64,000 bases of DNA, from contig JAQOOI010000021.1 of NCBI GenBank assembly GCA_028554645.1, forward strand, positions 558,001 through 622,000. Reading direction: 5' to 3'. Position 1 is the stretch's first letter; each line of letters starts with the position of its first letter. The notes under the pieces were generated by a model. The model was not told the origin of the DNA and did no database searches. It saw only the letters and a list, made by a program, of their open reading frames with translations. Origin of the DNA: Omphalotus guepiniiformis (Eukaryota; Basidiomycota; Agaricomycetes; Agaricales; Omphalotaceae). This document shows positions 9,620 to 20,057 of this stretch, one piece after another. A program made the translations under genes and the position numbers.

Positions 9620-11666
9620 CTACTTTGCGATTACAGCCTGCATATGAAGGAGAATATCTAACCCTCGAGCCCACAGCTCAGCACGAGGTCGCCAAATACC
9701 ATCTGGGAGATCGACACGAAGTTCTTTTCCTGCTCGCTTCCCTGAACGAATAAGCTCGTAAGGGGGATATACACCATTTTCCCATTCCACGGGCAAGATA
9801 CCGTATCCTGAAGGAAGAATGTCTTCGTTGGTAGCCATCGCAATTGCATCTACAAATACTTTCTCGAGTTCCGGGCAGTCTTTGAAGGGACTTCGATGTG
9901 AAGGGGTTTTGACAGCTTCAATGAACTGGTTGTCGTATCCTGTGGGTAAGTCGTCTTCCACTTCCGAATCACTTGAATCATCCTCGTCATCAAGACGATG
10001 GCCCGGGAGATCATCAACGTCTTCATCAGGCAAATACCCAGCACCGGTATGGTTGGAAGGATGAACTTCAGGGCTGCCAAGAACACCATATCTCCGCTGG
10101 ATTTCTTGCGGGTCAAGGCCTTCGCAATCGTCGGGAATGCACATCCCCTCGTTGAGCTTCCCTAATAGCCTCATTTCCTAAAGAGATGTTCAATACAAAA
10201 TTGCGAGTTTTAAAAGAAATAAAATACACACTTCGGGGCTCTTATCATGTCCTTCTCCAGAGATAGGGTGTGCATTCCATTCCAACACAAACTCTTGACA
10301 ATCTTCGTTTATCATGCCCAGAAAGAGTTGATGTAAGAGCCATAGGTGATGAGGATTTGACCGATCTAGGCCATGAAGTGACTCGAGACGGAAAAAAAAA
10401 AAGGCTCTCCATCGACGAACAAATTGAGTGCCCGTCTCCACCCATATACGTTCAATTCGAGTGTTACGCGTTGACCTACGTTGAGTAGTAAAGATTAATA
10501 TGTTGTACTGAATTGGACAGCTTCAACTTACGGTCCCCAAATGAACGAACCTCTATTTACCCCCTTCCGTGCTATCATGTAGAGCGCAGCAAGTTTGTTC
10601 TCTTTTCCTCGATCCCCTCGTAGTCTTGATGGTTCACCACATTTCTCTATTGCCTCAAGAAGTAGTTCAAATACAGTTGAGGCCTTGTTATTGACACTAG
10701 CACACATGGCGGTAATCTGAAAGACGAAACAATTAGTCAAACATGTTTCTGCGCCATTCAGAAATGCACTCACAAAGCGATCAAAACCATCTATGAATCC
10801 GTGAATTACAATACCCCACAGAATCAATTTGTGATGTCCGTCCACATGCCACAGAGCGTTTGGACGCTTGACACCATATCGACGACGACGTATATTCTTC
10901 CGGCTCCTCAGCATTGTTCCTACTGCATCAACTCGTCTCACTGAACTGTAGACACGGTGGCGCTGGATTTTGAGCTTGTGGATATTCCGAAGGCGCCCTG
11001 TCAAGTATCGGACACCAGACCCTATCTTGGTTCGACGATATAATCTGACAAGAGCATCTAGTTCAGTGTTCGAAATAGAAGAGTACTTGTAGTTGACTTT
11101 CGACTCTTTCAGCCGAGCTTTGAGAGTGTTTCGACATACTTTGATTGACGATGCAATGGTTTTGAGCCTAAAGTTGTACTTCGGTGAAGCAAATCTCTTC
11201 ATGAACCCAACATGGACTTCCTTCCGAGGCCGGCCTCTTCTGCCACTACGTGTAACTGTTACTGGATTCTCGAAGTAGATATTGGATTCATCCCTGTAAA
11301 ATCTCTGTGTCAACATGAAAATCCAACATGCCTCACAACACACCTTTGTCTCGCAGTGTACTGTGCTTCATACAAGGCTTTTATAATCTCTCCAAAGACT
11401 TTGGCCACCTCCAAAATCCACTCTTGCGGAACATGTTCATCCTCTGCACATTCCTCAAGGGCCTCAAGCAACGGAAGTTCTTCAACAATAGTTTCCAACT
11501 GGATCTGCAGGCGCAGTGGATCTGCTTCCTGAGACAAAAGACGAGAAGCACTTTGGTAAAGTGCTTTTAGCTTTGCATGCACTTCATAGACATTCGGAGA
11601 CCAACTCTGTTCCTCATAGTGTGATGATAGTGGGAATGTAGGCAGAGAAGGGAATCTGGCTGTCAT
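9620..11666 (-). CDS. rve-type (DDE) integrase/transposase of the nested element, intact, 609 aa
   Basis: Five exons (11666-11344, 11293-10774, 10716-10532, 10475-10232, 10177-9620) join with exact phase into 610 codons including the stop; introns are 50-57 nt. The N-terminal part is helical (RLQIQLETIVEELPLLEALE). A basic region follows (SGRRGRPRKEVHVGFMKRF, then a helix-turn-helix-like part TIASSIKVCRNTLKARLKES). The catalytic core has LWHVDGHHKLILWGIVIHGF (first Asp), RLRGDRGKENKLAA (second Asp) and NTRIERIWVETGTQFVRRWR (Glu), so the DDE triad is present. The C-terminal part has NPHHLWLLHQLF and an acidic linker (DDEDDSSDSEVEDDLP). This family is common in Agaricomycete genomes as integrase core domain protein. 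It should cut and join the element ends. Confidence 0.9.
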
Positions 11667-11802
11667 CTGCCAAGTACTGAGTTGACAGTCAAGGTCGTGT
11701 GTTTTGGTTGTTGACACAAAGTAAAAAGATGTTTGCCGGCTGATAGCTTCTTTCTCTTTCAACTCAACATCTCTGATACCTCTCATTTCATACACTATCA
11801 TT
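11667..11802. promoter_or_regulatory. Divergent promoter between integrase and BTB genes
   Basis: Only 136 bp separates the two start codons on opposite strands, so both genes must share this control region. No clear TATA box is visible. The arrangement suggests co-expression, which is an inference. Confidence 0.5.
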
Positions 11803-12972
11803 ATGAGTACTACTGGATTCGATACAGTGGATATCCCTTCTGTGAATAGCTCTGGCTCAAGTACTGTAGTGAACACGCCTGCCACCTCCGTGGATGGATC
11901 TAGTGTTGTTGAGGTGGCCAATCTACTTCAACCTTCTACTGTGATCTCTCGACAACACGAGAAGTACTTTTTCCCAGATGGTAACATTGCCTTTGAGGTG
12001 AGTTTCATTCCTGCATAGCCGCAGACATCTTTAGAGATTTTCTCCCAGTGTGGTGGTTCCGTCTACAATGTACACAAGTCACTGCTCACTCGGTTCCCGG
12101 TCATGGCCGACATGTTCGCATTTGGTGACATTCAGCCTGCTAGCACTGTTTTGGAGGGCTCCATCACCAATCCCATTAAGCTTCAAGGTGTTCGACCTGA
12201 AGACTTTGAAGCATTATTGATGTACATATATGACTTGTACGTGTTTGCATTATGATCTATTTTGAACTGTGATTTATCTAAAGGCATATTTTTGTTTTAG
12301 AGAGATGCATCTTGATTGTCATATTCCTTCAGTGGAGACACTCATCTCGTTTCTCAGGATCTGTGATATGTACCAATACACACCTGGATTTGAGTATGCT
12401 GTCCGAAGGATCACACACTCCTACAGCATTGGATTTTGTCAGAAACTGGTCCTTGGATTGTCTTATAAGCAGTTAGACTGGGTATCTTCTGCATTGAAGG
12501 CATTGTTCTCAACAGGAAAGCTTCAGCTATCCACAGAACTAGCAGGTAAGAATATTTTCACCAAATTTATTTGATCTCACAATCAGTTTCAGAATCTATT
12601 CAGAAAACCTCGCATATGATGGTTCTCCATCTAGGCAGCAGATTATTGGAACAGACTCTGCAAGAGCTGCTTGCAACCCCTCCAAGGCCAACACCAAGGA
12701 ATTGGTCGGTGAATGGTTGTGAGAATCATCACTCATGCCTTGAATCAATCAAATCCTCCTGGCGTCATGTGCGAACTAGGGCTCTTAGCAAGCTTAACCA
12801 ACCTGGTGGTTTCTCATTGGCAGATCTGGAAACAGTGTTGGAAAATACAGCATTCTCCCGTATGAATCCAGAGTGTCGAGCTTGTTTTACTGATGATATT
12901 GGTGCAAGGGCAAGGTCTTTCTATGATCAGATCATCACTGTAATTGCAAAGCGCTTGCTTGACACTGTATAG
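11803..12972 (+). CDS. BTB/POZ-domain protein of the nested element
   Basis: ATG at 11803, stop TAG at 12970-12972, seven bases before the right inverted repeat. The start is Ser/Thr-rich. The BTB fold follows with EKYFFPDGNIAFE, CGGSVYNVHKSLLTRFPVMA, PIKLQGVRPEDFEALLMYIY and then helices HIPSVETLISFLRICDMYQY. Introns near 12240-12299 and 12547-12587 join in phase. The first intron (between 11980 and 12045) is ambiguous: either a very short 27-nt intron, or a 56-nt intron that removes part of the NIAFE strand. The C-terminal part (NGCENHHSCLESIKSSWRHV, FSRMNPECRACFTDDIGARA) is not recognised. BTB proteins of this type are a large, expanded family in mushrooms. The intact frame beside the integrase suggests that the element carries it as a regular component. 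Confidence 0.8.
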
Positions 12973-12979
12973 TTGACCA

Positions 12980-13541
12980 CACTCATTTGCTTGATACTTG
13001 CTTTGATCTAGAATATCACATCTTAATAGTTGACCACACTCATTTGCTTGATACTTGCTTTGATCTAGAATATCACATCTTAATAGTTGACCACACTCAT
13101 TTGCTTGATACTTGCTTTGATCTAGAATATCACATCTTAATAGTTGACCACACTCATTTGCTTGATACTTGCTTTGATCTAGAATACCACTTAATAGTCA
13201 TCTTTCTGAAGTTATTCCCAAGCAATATACAATGATGTGTGTACCATCTGCTATAGCGCGAGCACTACCTGCCATAGCGCGAGCACTTTCTGCTATAGCG
13301 CGAGCACCAACTGCCATAGCGTGAGCGTCAACTGTCATAGCGCGAGCACCAATTGCCATAGCGCGAGCACTATCTGTTATAGCGCGAGCACCAACTGCCA
13401 TAGCACGAGCAACAACTGCAATATTGTGAGCACCATCTGCTATTGTGTGATCAAGGAGTTGTATCAGCTAAGACTAAGTGAGATATGGTGTTGATAGATA
13501 TTACGTGCTAAAATTATTTTTTGACACTTTTAAACAGCATA
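12980..13541 (-). repeat. Right terminal inverted repeat (562 bp)
   Basis: This is the reverse complement of 3046-3607, including both tandem-repeat blocks in mirror order. Confidence 0.9.
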
Positions 13542-13547
13542 CTCAAC
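13542..13547. repeat. Right target-site duplication (CTCAAC)
   Basis: It is identical to 3040-3045. Deleting 3046-13547 gives one uninterrupted recombinase reading frame. Confidence 0.85.
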
Positions 13548-15098
13548 ATTCACTCGCAGCAATCTCTTCTTCTACCATTCAACAGATTCCCGCTCAGCTT
13601 CAACCTCTAGACCAGCACCGGGCCACGAGAAAACCACGTAAGGGCTCCGAGCTCCAAGATTCGACTTTGCGACCCACAGTTCGAGCACATTATCGACTGC
13701 AAGATTGGCAAACCCCATTCTCGATTCGGCAGGCGGACAAACTCTCTCGTCGCTGGCCACCTGGCATCCCGGACCTGGCATCCTCAGCTATCATAGGATC
13801 GACTGTCAATACTACAAAAACTTGCTACGCCGCGGGGCTACTTCGTTTTAATCAATTTTGCGATAAATTCAACATATCAGAAGAGGACCGCATGCCGGCG
13901 GACAAGACTCTCGTAGCGGCGTTCATAGGATACCACAAGGGCTCAGTCTCGGGAAAGACGGTGTCAAACTGGTTATCGGGGCTGAAAGCCTTCCACGACA
14001 TAAAAGGCGCACCTTGGTGTGGAGGCGAGCGTTGGGTTCAGATGGCGCGTACCACGGCAAACAGGGAGGGCTCACATCACAAGCGTGCTCTGCGGGCCCC
14101 GGTATCTCCTGAACACTTGATCACTCTCAAAAAAGCTCTCGACCTGCGAACCCCACGCCACGCCGCCATCTGGGCAATAGCCGTCTGCACGTTCTACGGT
14201 TGTCGTCGCCTGGGCGAAACAACAATACCAGCCCAGAGCAAATTCGATCCAAAGTTCCATGTCACGTTTGCCACATCGTTTGTCACCTCCTTATAAGAGA
14301 TCTAGCTACACACTAACTATCGTTACAGCTTTTCTTTCTCGCAGCGCACGGGCGGAGCCACAGGCGTCAGTTTCAGGATCCCGTGGACGAAAACCACACG
14401 AGAACAGGGAGCGACTGTAGTTCTAACGGCCAGACCACACGACCCGGACGACATATGTCCAGTAGTCGCGCTTCGAAACCACCTATCCGCCAACGCTTCA
14501 GTACCAGACACGTTTCCCCTTTTCTCATATGTCAACGACGAAGGACTACCCCAATATCTTTCCAAGACAGAATTCCTTTCGTCCTGCTACGGGATCTGGA
14601 AAGCGGCAGGCATGTACCATGTTCTCGGGCATAGCTTCCGCATAGGCGGCGCGGTACAACTTCTCCTCGCAGGTGTCCCTCCGGAGGTGGTCGCAGCCAC
14701 GGGAGGTTGGACTTCGCTCGCTTTCCTGCTCTATTGGCGTAGGGTGGAGGAGATCCTTCCCATGGCAACATCGAAGGCCTACCAACGGCAAAACATAGAG
14801 AGAATCGCGGAGGAATTGGACCGATTCAGAGCTTCGCAGAATATTCCCAGGGATCTGGTGAATTTAGCCACTTCAGGGCTAGAGGATGGTTTCACGGACC
14901 TTTAGACAGTGTTACGGACGCGTTGGCCCATGTACATACATACAGATCAGAAATCAGATTCCAATTTGCTCAAATACCTAACCAACCTGCGAGAGTACTG
15001 TCAGTAACTACCAATTCACGCGCACTTCGCAACGCTCGGGTGGGTATCCAGTCCACGAATTTCTTTCGGCCCTGTCTGTTGGAGCTTTGCTCAGTTTG

Positions 15099-16612
15099 GG
15101 GTGTTCCAGGCCCTCTAGAGACTCTTCTTCACCTGGATCCCATTAGCTCAGTCCTCGGCCCCGCTGCGATCGAATGCCGCATGCCTTTCCCCCTCGTGTC
15201 CTCCTCCTCGAACCTGGACGCGTCGAGGTCACGTGATCGGCATCTCGGCATCTCGGCAGCCCGGGCCGGGCCTCAGGCAGACCCACCTACTCGGATGAAG
15301 CATTGACCCCCGTCTCGGAATAAGCATTGACCCACTTGCATGAAGCATCACACGCCGTACAGCTGTCCACTCTGGTAAATATAGTAAGCACCTTCCTTTC
15401 TACCAGAGATGGAGACTGGAATATTCCGCCCGAAATATTCCACCCTCACGACCCTTTCTCGGACACTTAGGAACCCATCTTATTCCGAGATAAGCAGCGT
15501 AGCGTCTTATCAGAGGATAAGATTGTGACGAGGTGGTGACCGACGGTGACCAGATTCATAACGTGACAGAATCTGGACACGTCGTTTGCTTCCGCTCCTC
15601 ATCACCAGCCTCGTCGTCCCTAGCTTTTTTCGTGTCGCCCACCCGCCTCCCCTTTCAGCAATGGGTGTTCCAGGCCCTCTAGAGACTCTTCTTCACCTGG
15701 ATCCCATTAGCTCAGTCCTCGGCCCCGCTGCGATCGAATGCCGCATGCCTTTCCCCCTCGTGTCCTCCTCCTCGAACCTGGACGCGTCGAGGTCACGTGA
15801 TCGGCATCTCGGCATCTCGGCAGCCCGGGCCGGGCCTCAGGCAGACCCACCTACTCGGATGAAGCATTGACCCCCGTCTCGGAATAAGCATTGACCCACT
15901 TGCATGAAGCATCACACGCCGTACAGCTGTCCACTCTGGTAAATATAGTAAGCACCTTCCTTTCTACCAGAGATGGAGACTGGAATATTCCGCCCGAAAT
16001 ATTCCACCCTCACGACCCTTTCTCGGACACTTAGGAACCCATCTTATTCCGAGATAAGCAGCGTAGCGTCTTATCAGAGGATAAGATTGTGACGAGGTGG
16101 TGACCGACGGTGACCAGATTCATAACGTGACAGAATCTGGACACGTCGTTTGCTTCCGCTCCTCATCACCAGCCTCGTCGTCCCTAGCTTTTTTCGTGTC
16201 GCCCACCCGCCTCCCCTTTCAGCAATGGGTGTTCCAGGCCCTCTAGAGACTCTTCTTCACCTGGATCCCATTAGCTCAGTCCTCGGCCCCGCTGCGATCG
16301 AATGCCGCATGCCTTTCCCCCTCGTGTCCTCCTCCTCGAACCTGGACGCGTCGAGGTCACGTGATCGGCATCTCGGCATCTCGGCAGCCCGGGCCGGGCC
16401 TCAGGCAGACCCACCTACTCGGATGAAGCATTGACCCCCGTCTCGGAATAAGCATTGACCCACTTGCATGAAGCATCACACGCCGTACAGCTGTCCACTC
16501 TGGTAAATATAGTAAGCACCTTCCTTTCTACCAGAGATGGAGACTGGAATATTCCGCCCGAAATATTCCACCCTCACGACCCTTTCTCGGACACTTAGGA
16601 ACCCATCTTATT
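15099..16612 (+). repeat. 564-bp tandem array, 2.7 copies, at the 3' end of the DIRS element
   Basis: Copies start at 15099, 15663 and 16227 with GGGTGTTCCAGGCCCTCTAG and look identical. The last copy is 386 bp and stops at 16612. The array can be written B-A-B-A-B with B of 386 bp and A of 178 bp. The unit contains small palindromes (CTCTGGTA paired with TACCAGAG; GGAATATTCC next to AAATATTCC; TCTTATTCC paired with GGATAAGA). DIRS/PAT elements end in split direct repeats (B1-A2-B2), so this may be the element terminus. The A1 partner expected on the left is not found, probably because of the 5' truncation. Confidence 0.8.
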
Positions 16613-16840
16613 GGCAACTTTGCCGTTTTCTCCCGTGACATTCATTAAAAATGTCGGCTGGGAAACTAAATGGGCAATCAACGGGCAATCAACGGTAGTC
16701 TGGGTTGCCCGTTGATTGCCCAGTGATTGCCCGGTAGTTGCCCGGTGATTGCCCGGTGATTGCCCATTTAGTTTCCCGGCCGACATTTTGAATAAATGTC
16801 ACAGGAAAGAAATGATGGTTTGCCGCCGGCAAACCTCAAG
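16613..16840. mobile_element. Foldback MITE-like element
   Basis: The left arm (about 16636-16690: TGACATTCATTAAAAATGTC, GGCTGGGAAACTAAATGGGC) pairs with the right arm (about 16760-16803: TTTAGTTTCCCGGCCGACAT, AATAAATGTCA). The centre holds repeated GATTGCCCGGT units. Outer bases GGCAA and TTTGCCG recur in inverted form to about 16840. It starts exactly where the 564-bp array stops. No transposase is present. The target duplication was not identified. Confidence 0.65.
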
Positions 16841-17160
16841 TACGGCCACTAAAATTGATCACACAAAACCCTTTATTTCACACGCAACAAAGCTTTATTT
16901 GTACAAGTCAGATGTAAAGATCCAAACAAATATTATTTCCAAGCAAATAGCGGCAAGTTTCCCATGCGGGAAATATTGCCCTGTTTGTAGTGTGAGCAAT
17001 GTACATCGATATTGTGTGAAGGCGTTTGTCGGATGTGCAAATGAGCGTGGGAAAACATCCCAAATCTCAAATTATGCGTACCAATTTTGCCTTACCCCTT
17101 GTTACAATTGTTTCGTTCGTCACTCTCACTTACTACGAAAGGAATGCTACTAAAGGTGTA
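16841..17160. other. No gene recognised
   Basis: AT-rich stretch between the MITE and the chimeric fragment. An open frame exists at 17026-17286, but it has no recognisable family features. Confidence 0.4.
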
Positions 17161-17590
17161 GAGCAGTTGTGTCAAGGGATAGCAGCTGTGCTCATTCTAT
17201 CGTCTGTTGAGTTACGTTTCGATTGCTCGAAGTACGCATCATCGTGTTATCAGAATCATATACTTGAATCTCTGACCTCCTTCTAGAATCTGTATACAGT
17301 TCATGCACGCTCCTTTCACCATCGCACAATCAAAGTAAATGTTGGAATAGCATACATCCTCAATGCTATAGTGTGTGTCGGTCTGGGCTTCACCTGAGTC
17401 CCCCTGGTATCGAACTCGAGTCCAATTATATCCGTTCCGCCTGGCGTTTTCGGAAGAGCACGATGCGCGATGTTTGGCTCGGGGAGTGCAACTGCGCTTG
17501 GGCGAGCGGGCGGCTTGGACAAGGGGAAGGGATGGATAGTGTGGAGTTGCTAGTGCAAGTGCGGAAGGTCGTCTCTCGCTTTCTCTGATC
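17160..17590 (+). pseudogene. Chimeric fragment: DUF6533-gene piece joined to peroxin-gene piece
   Basis: From 17160 to about 17443 the sequence parallels about 19155-19440 of the DUF6533 gene (GGAATAGCATA; GTGTGTCGGTCTGGGCTTCAC). From about 17450 to 17575 it parallels about 756-870 of the peroxin gene (AGAGCACGATG; GGCTTGGAC followed by GGGGAAGGGA). Neither part keeps an open frame. Two genes some 18 kb apart in this window have contributed adjoining pieces, so this is a rearranged relic. Confidence 0.72.
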
Positions 17591-17699
17591 TCCTCCGCCA
17601 GTAAGGTGCTACTTAGTTCCGAGTCGTTCGAATCGTTCAGGCGCATTGACTCCTATCAAGATAGCCACTCTCCCAATCAAGAGCTACTGCATTGCATTG

Positions 17700-18580
17700 C
17701 ATTGTCAGTGACCTCATGGGACCACGTCAGGATCAGGACTGAGTACTGTGTGGTGGGGGGATGGGCAACTTGATCTTGTCCCAGTGAGCACCTAACGAAA
17801 TATACCCTGTAACTCCAGGCCACTCGCTATCTTGCTCTTGTTCGTAACCTTGATTGTCTCATTCTTGGAGAGTATACGTAGTGGTATGAGTTGGTCGGAA
17901 CTCAAGCTCAAGTTTCACTGAGCTCATGCTGCTTATAACGCGTAAACAGTTCGAAGCATGCACCCACAATTCAAGCTTTGTATGCCATGCCATACTTATC
18001 ATAGTATGATACGACTGTGCGCTCAGCTGCTCAGCGCTTACACTTTGATGATGATGTTCGGGAAGTTCAAACGCCGGCAAGTTCGTTCTCTCTGTTTCTT
18101 GGTCCCATCCCAACACTAGGATTTTGCCTCCACTTCGAGGTATATGCGCTCGTTCCAGCTTTGTTCATTATTCTGTTCTGAGTAATGACCGCCCGGAATC
18201 ATACTCGGGCTGGCAGGCTATACCGAGCGCCATACAGATAGGCATCCTATCCGCTCCCAATTCGGCACCTTGTTCAATTTAGGATTCAAGTTGGCATTCT
18301 CGGGACTGATCAAAGGTCAAATCATGATGAACCCTCCTTCTCGAAGGTTGATTGGTTGATTGGTTCATACTACTGGGGATGCGCATACGAAGCTCTGAAT
18401 AGGACAGGACTGTTTAAATACTCGAAGCAAATCGGACTCGCGCTGAGCGCTGAAGTCTGCTACAACGTATTCCTCTCAGGCTCGTGCGCCTAGTCCAAGG
18501 TTCGATGGCACTTTCCTCTCAAGATGTCGCAAAAAGCTGATACTAAGTGTCCCTCAGGCTCTTGTGCACCTCGTCCAAGG
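17700..18580. other. Intergenic region with a duplicated exon-1 remnant
   Basis: No complete gene is seen. At about 18475-18545 there is a degenerate copy of the start of the downstream gene: CGTGCGCCTAGTCCAAGGTT then an ATG and CTCTCAAGATGTCGC. It parallels 18557-18620 and breaks quickly with a stop. Confidence 0.55.
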
Positions 18581-18584
18581 TTCG

Positions 18585-20057
18585 ATGACCCTTCCCGCTC
18601 AAGATATAGCAGAAGCGTCCCAGGTTGTTAATCGTAGCTACGGTGCGTGCCGGCCAATTCCAGTGAGAGCTGAACTTTACCTTTTGTCTCGTAGTCGCCG
18701 CCCTTGCATTTCTTGCCTACGATATCCTCATCACCCTGGACGATGAGGTATACTTCCCCAGTTGCGAATCTCGCGAGCATCGGAAACGTACACTGATTTC
18801 ATGTGGACGCAGATTGATCTCGTATGGAAGTAGGCTTTTTTGTGTGCTGCTGATCATCTTGACCTAGTCCTGACGACGATTTACTGCGTGACTATAACAG
18901 TAGATCATGGTCATTCATGAAAATCCACTACCTTTTACGCTCGCTACGTCCCCTTGCTCGTCCAAATGTCAGTTCCTGTCTTAACATAAATATACGCGTA
19001 TTAATCCAGCCCTTCACCTAGACCCCTTTTGCTGGTTGGTTCAGAACTGAGCCCACACTTCCATTTCACTAGACACGCCTGTTACATCTGGCAAGTTCGT
19101 CCACTTTCTCTTTCTATGAATCTTGGGATTGGGAACGGTACTTAAAGCGTTTTGGAGCAGGTGTACCAAGGGATAACGACTGTACTCATTCTATCATCTG
19201 TCGATTACATTTTGGTTGCTCGAAGTAACGCCGTCATCATCGTCGTATCATCTTCAAACCCTGACTTTCTTCGAATGCACAGTATATGCATTCTACTTTC
19301 ACCACCGCGCGGTTAAAATCATCGTTGGAATAGCATATGTTCTTAATATCACTCTGATGTGTGTCGGTTTGGGTTTCACATTCCCTGGTATCGAATTCGA
19401 TTCCAATTGTGTCGTCATATCCGTCCCCTCTGGTGTTTTCATCTCCGGGTGCGTCTCCGAGTCACTAATCCAAGTCATCCCGAAACTGGAAGTACTTACC
19501 CTCAGGCTAACGGTCTGTATAGCGGAGCCTACGTCATCTTTCAAACCCTCCTTTTCGCCCTCACCCTCTACCGTTTCATCCTATCCGTTCGAGCCGGGTG
19601 GGGCCATATTCCAATCATCAGGCTGCTCATGAAGGACGGGACATGGGCTTTCTTCGTTCTATTCAGTGAGCTTCGTCTACCTTGACGAACTTACCCTTTT
19701 CTTATCCGATCTGTTGTTCATGTTCACAGTACAGATGGTTTCGTGGCAGGCTTCTTTGTACGGTCTGAAGAATAAGACCTATTCCGGGGCAATTTTTGGG
19801 TTCATGTTCATTTCTCTCCTATCACTTTCAATCAACTCAATATACTTTCGTATTAGATGGATTTTGTCTGCCTCGTCTGTCTGCGTAATCAATAATTCTC
19901 CATTCAATGTCATACTATCACTAACAACTACTCCTACTATTTACAGGGTTACCGCATTTTCCTCAATATCAGTTCAATCGCTGCATCTAACGCCGCAACG
20001 AACGCACCGACTCGCTCGCCTATACGTTTCAATAGCCATACATATGATGAATGCTAA
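18585..20057 (+). CDS. DUF6533-type multi-pass membrane protein
   Basis: The ATG at 18585 gives MTLPAQDIAEASQVVNRSY, then VAALAFLAYDILITLDDE after an intron (18643-18694). Further exons encode IDLVW, SWSFMKIHYLLRSLRPL, VGSELSPHFHFTRHACYIWQ, VYQGITTVLILSSVDYILVA and AFYFHHRAVKIIVGIAYVLN. They continue with VGLGFTFPGIEFDSNCVV, AYVIFQTLLFALTLYRFILS, VRAGWGHIPIIRLLMKDGTW and a last exon GYRIFLNISSIA ending in TAA at 20055-20057. The domain order and motifs match the Agaricomycete DUF6533 family of roughly 300-aa seven-helix proteins of unknown role. One splice (about 18966-19010) and one donor (about 19457) are weak, so the model is approximate and a defect there is possible. Confidence 0.72.

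Larger units (their letters stand above)
3046..13541. mobile_element. Nested 10,496-bp DNA element with 562-bp inverted repeats, DDE integrase, BTB gene and captured gene fragments
   Basis: The ends are inverted copies (3046-3607 and 12980-13541), with no indels and no mismatch seen in the stretches compared base by base. Both begin TATGCTGTTTAAAAGTGTC. The target duplication is 6 bp. Inside, from left to right, are: an intact unknown gene on the minus strand (3939-5208); a 4-kb stretch with decayed 14-3-3 and MATE pieces; an intact 609-aa integrase on the minus strand (9620-11666); and a BTB gene on the plus strand (11803-12972). Long inverted repeats, a 6-bp duplication and an rve-type integrase resemble the Polinton/Maverick insertion style. 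No DNA polymerase B, packaging ATPase, protease or capsid gene is present. I cannot name a described superfamily for it. Confidence 0.88.
2877..14905 (+). pseudogene. DIRS-like tyrosine recombinase gene, split by a 10.5-kb nested element
   Basis: The left part is 2877-3045 and the right part 13548-14905, with one intron at 14266-14328. The start ATG at 2877 overlaps the RT stop. The frame runs open up to the insertion site and resumes in the same frame after it once a single copy of CTCAAC is counted. The right part shows a SAM-like core-binding region (AGLLRFNQFCDKFNI, TVSNWLSGLKAFHDI), the first catalytic Arg region FYGCRRLGE, and the C-terminal GHSFRIGGA with a later GGWTSLAFLLYWRR. These are the R, HxxR and W/Y signatures of tyrosine recombinases. 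The gene is disrupted only by the nested element. DIRS elements use this enzyme to integrate a circular DNA intermediate. Confidence 0.85.

Noticed and set aside
3046..13541. Classification as a Polinton/Maverick
   Set aside because: The 6-bp duplication, long inverted repeats and rve-like integrase fit, but DNA polymerase B, packaging ATPase, protease and capsid genes are all absent and the ends do not begin with the usual AG.
3046..13541. Classification as a Starship or Crypton
   Set aside because: Those use tyrosine recombinases. The only tyrosine recombinase here belongs to the flanking DIRS element, and the nested element has a DDE enzyme.
3046..13541. CRISPR-like arrays in the 21-bp and 57-bp repeats
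   Set aside because: Units are directly adjacent without unique spacers, and the genome is fungal.
15586..16434. Repeated 94-aa open frame in the 564-bp array
   Set aside because: The frame exists in each copy only because the unit is repeated. It has no family features and is interrupted between copies, so I treat it as non-coding terminal repeat.
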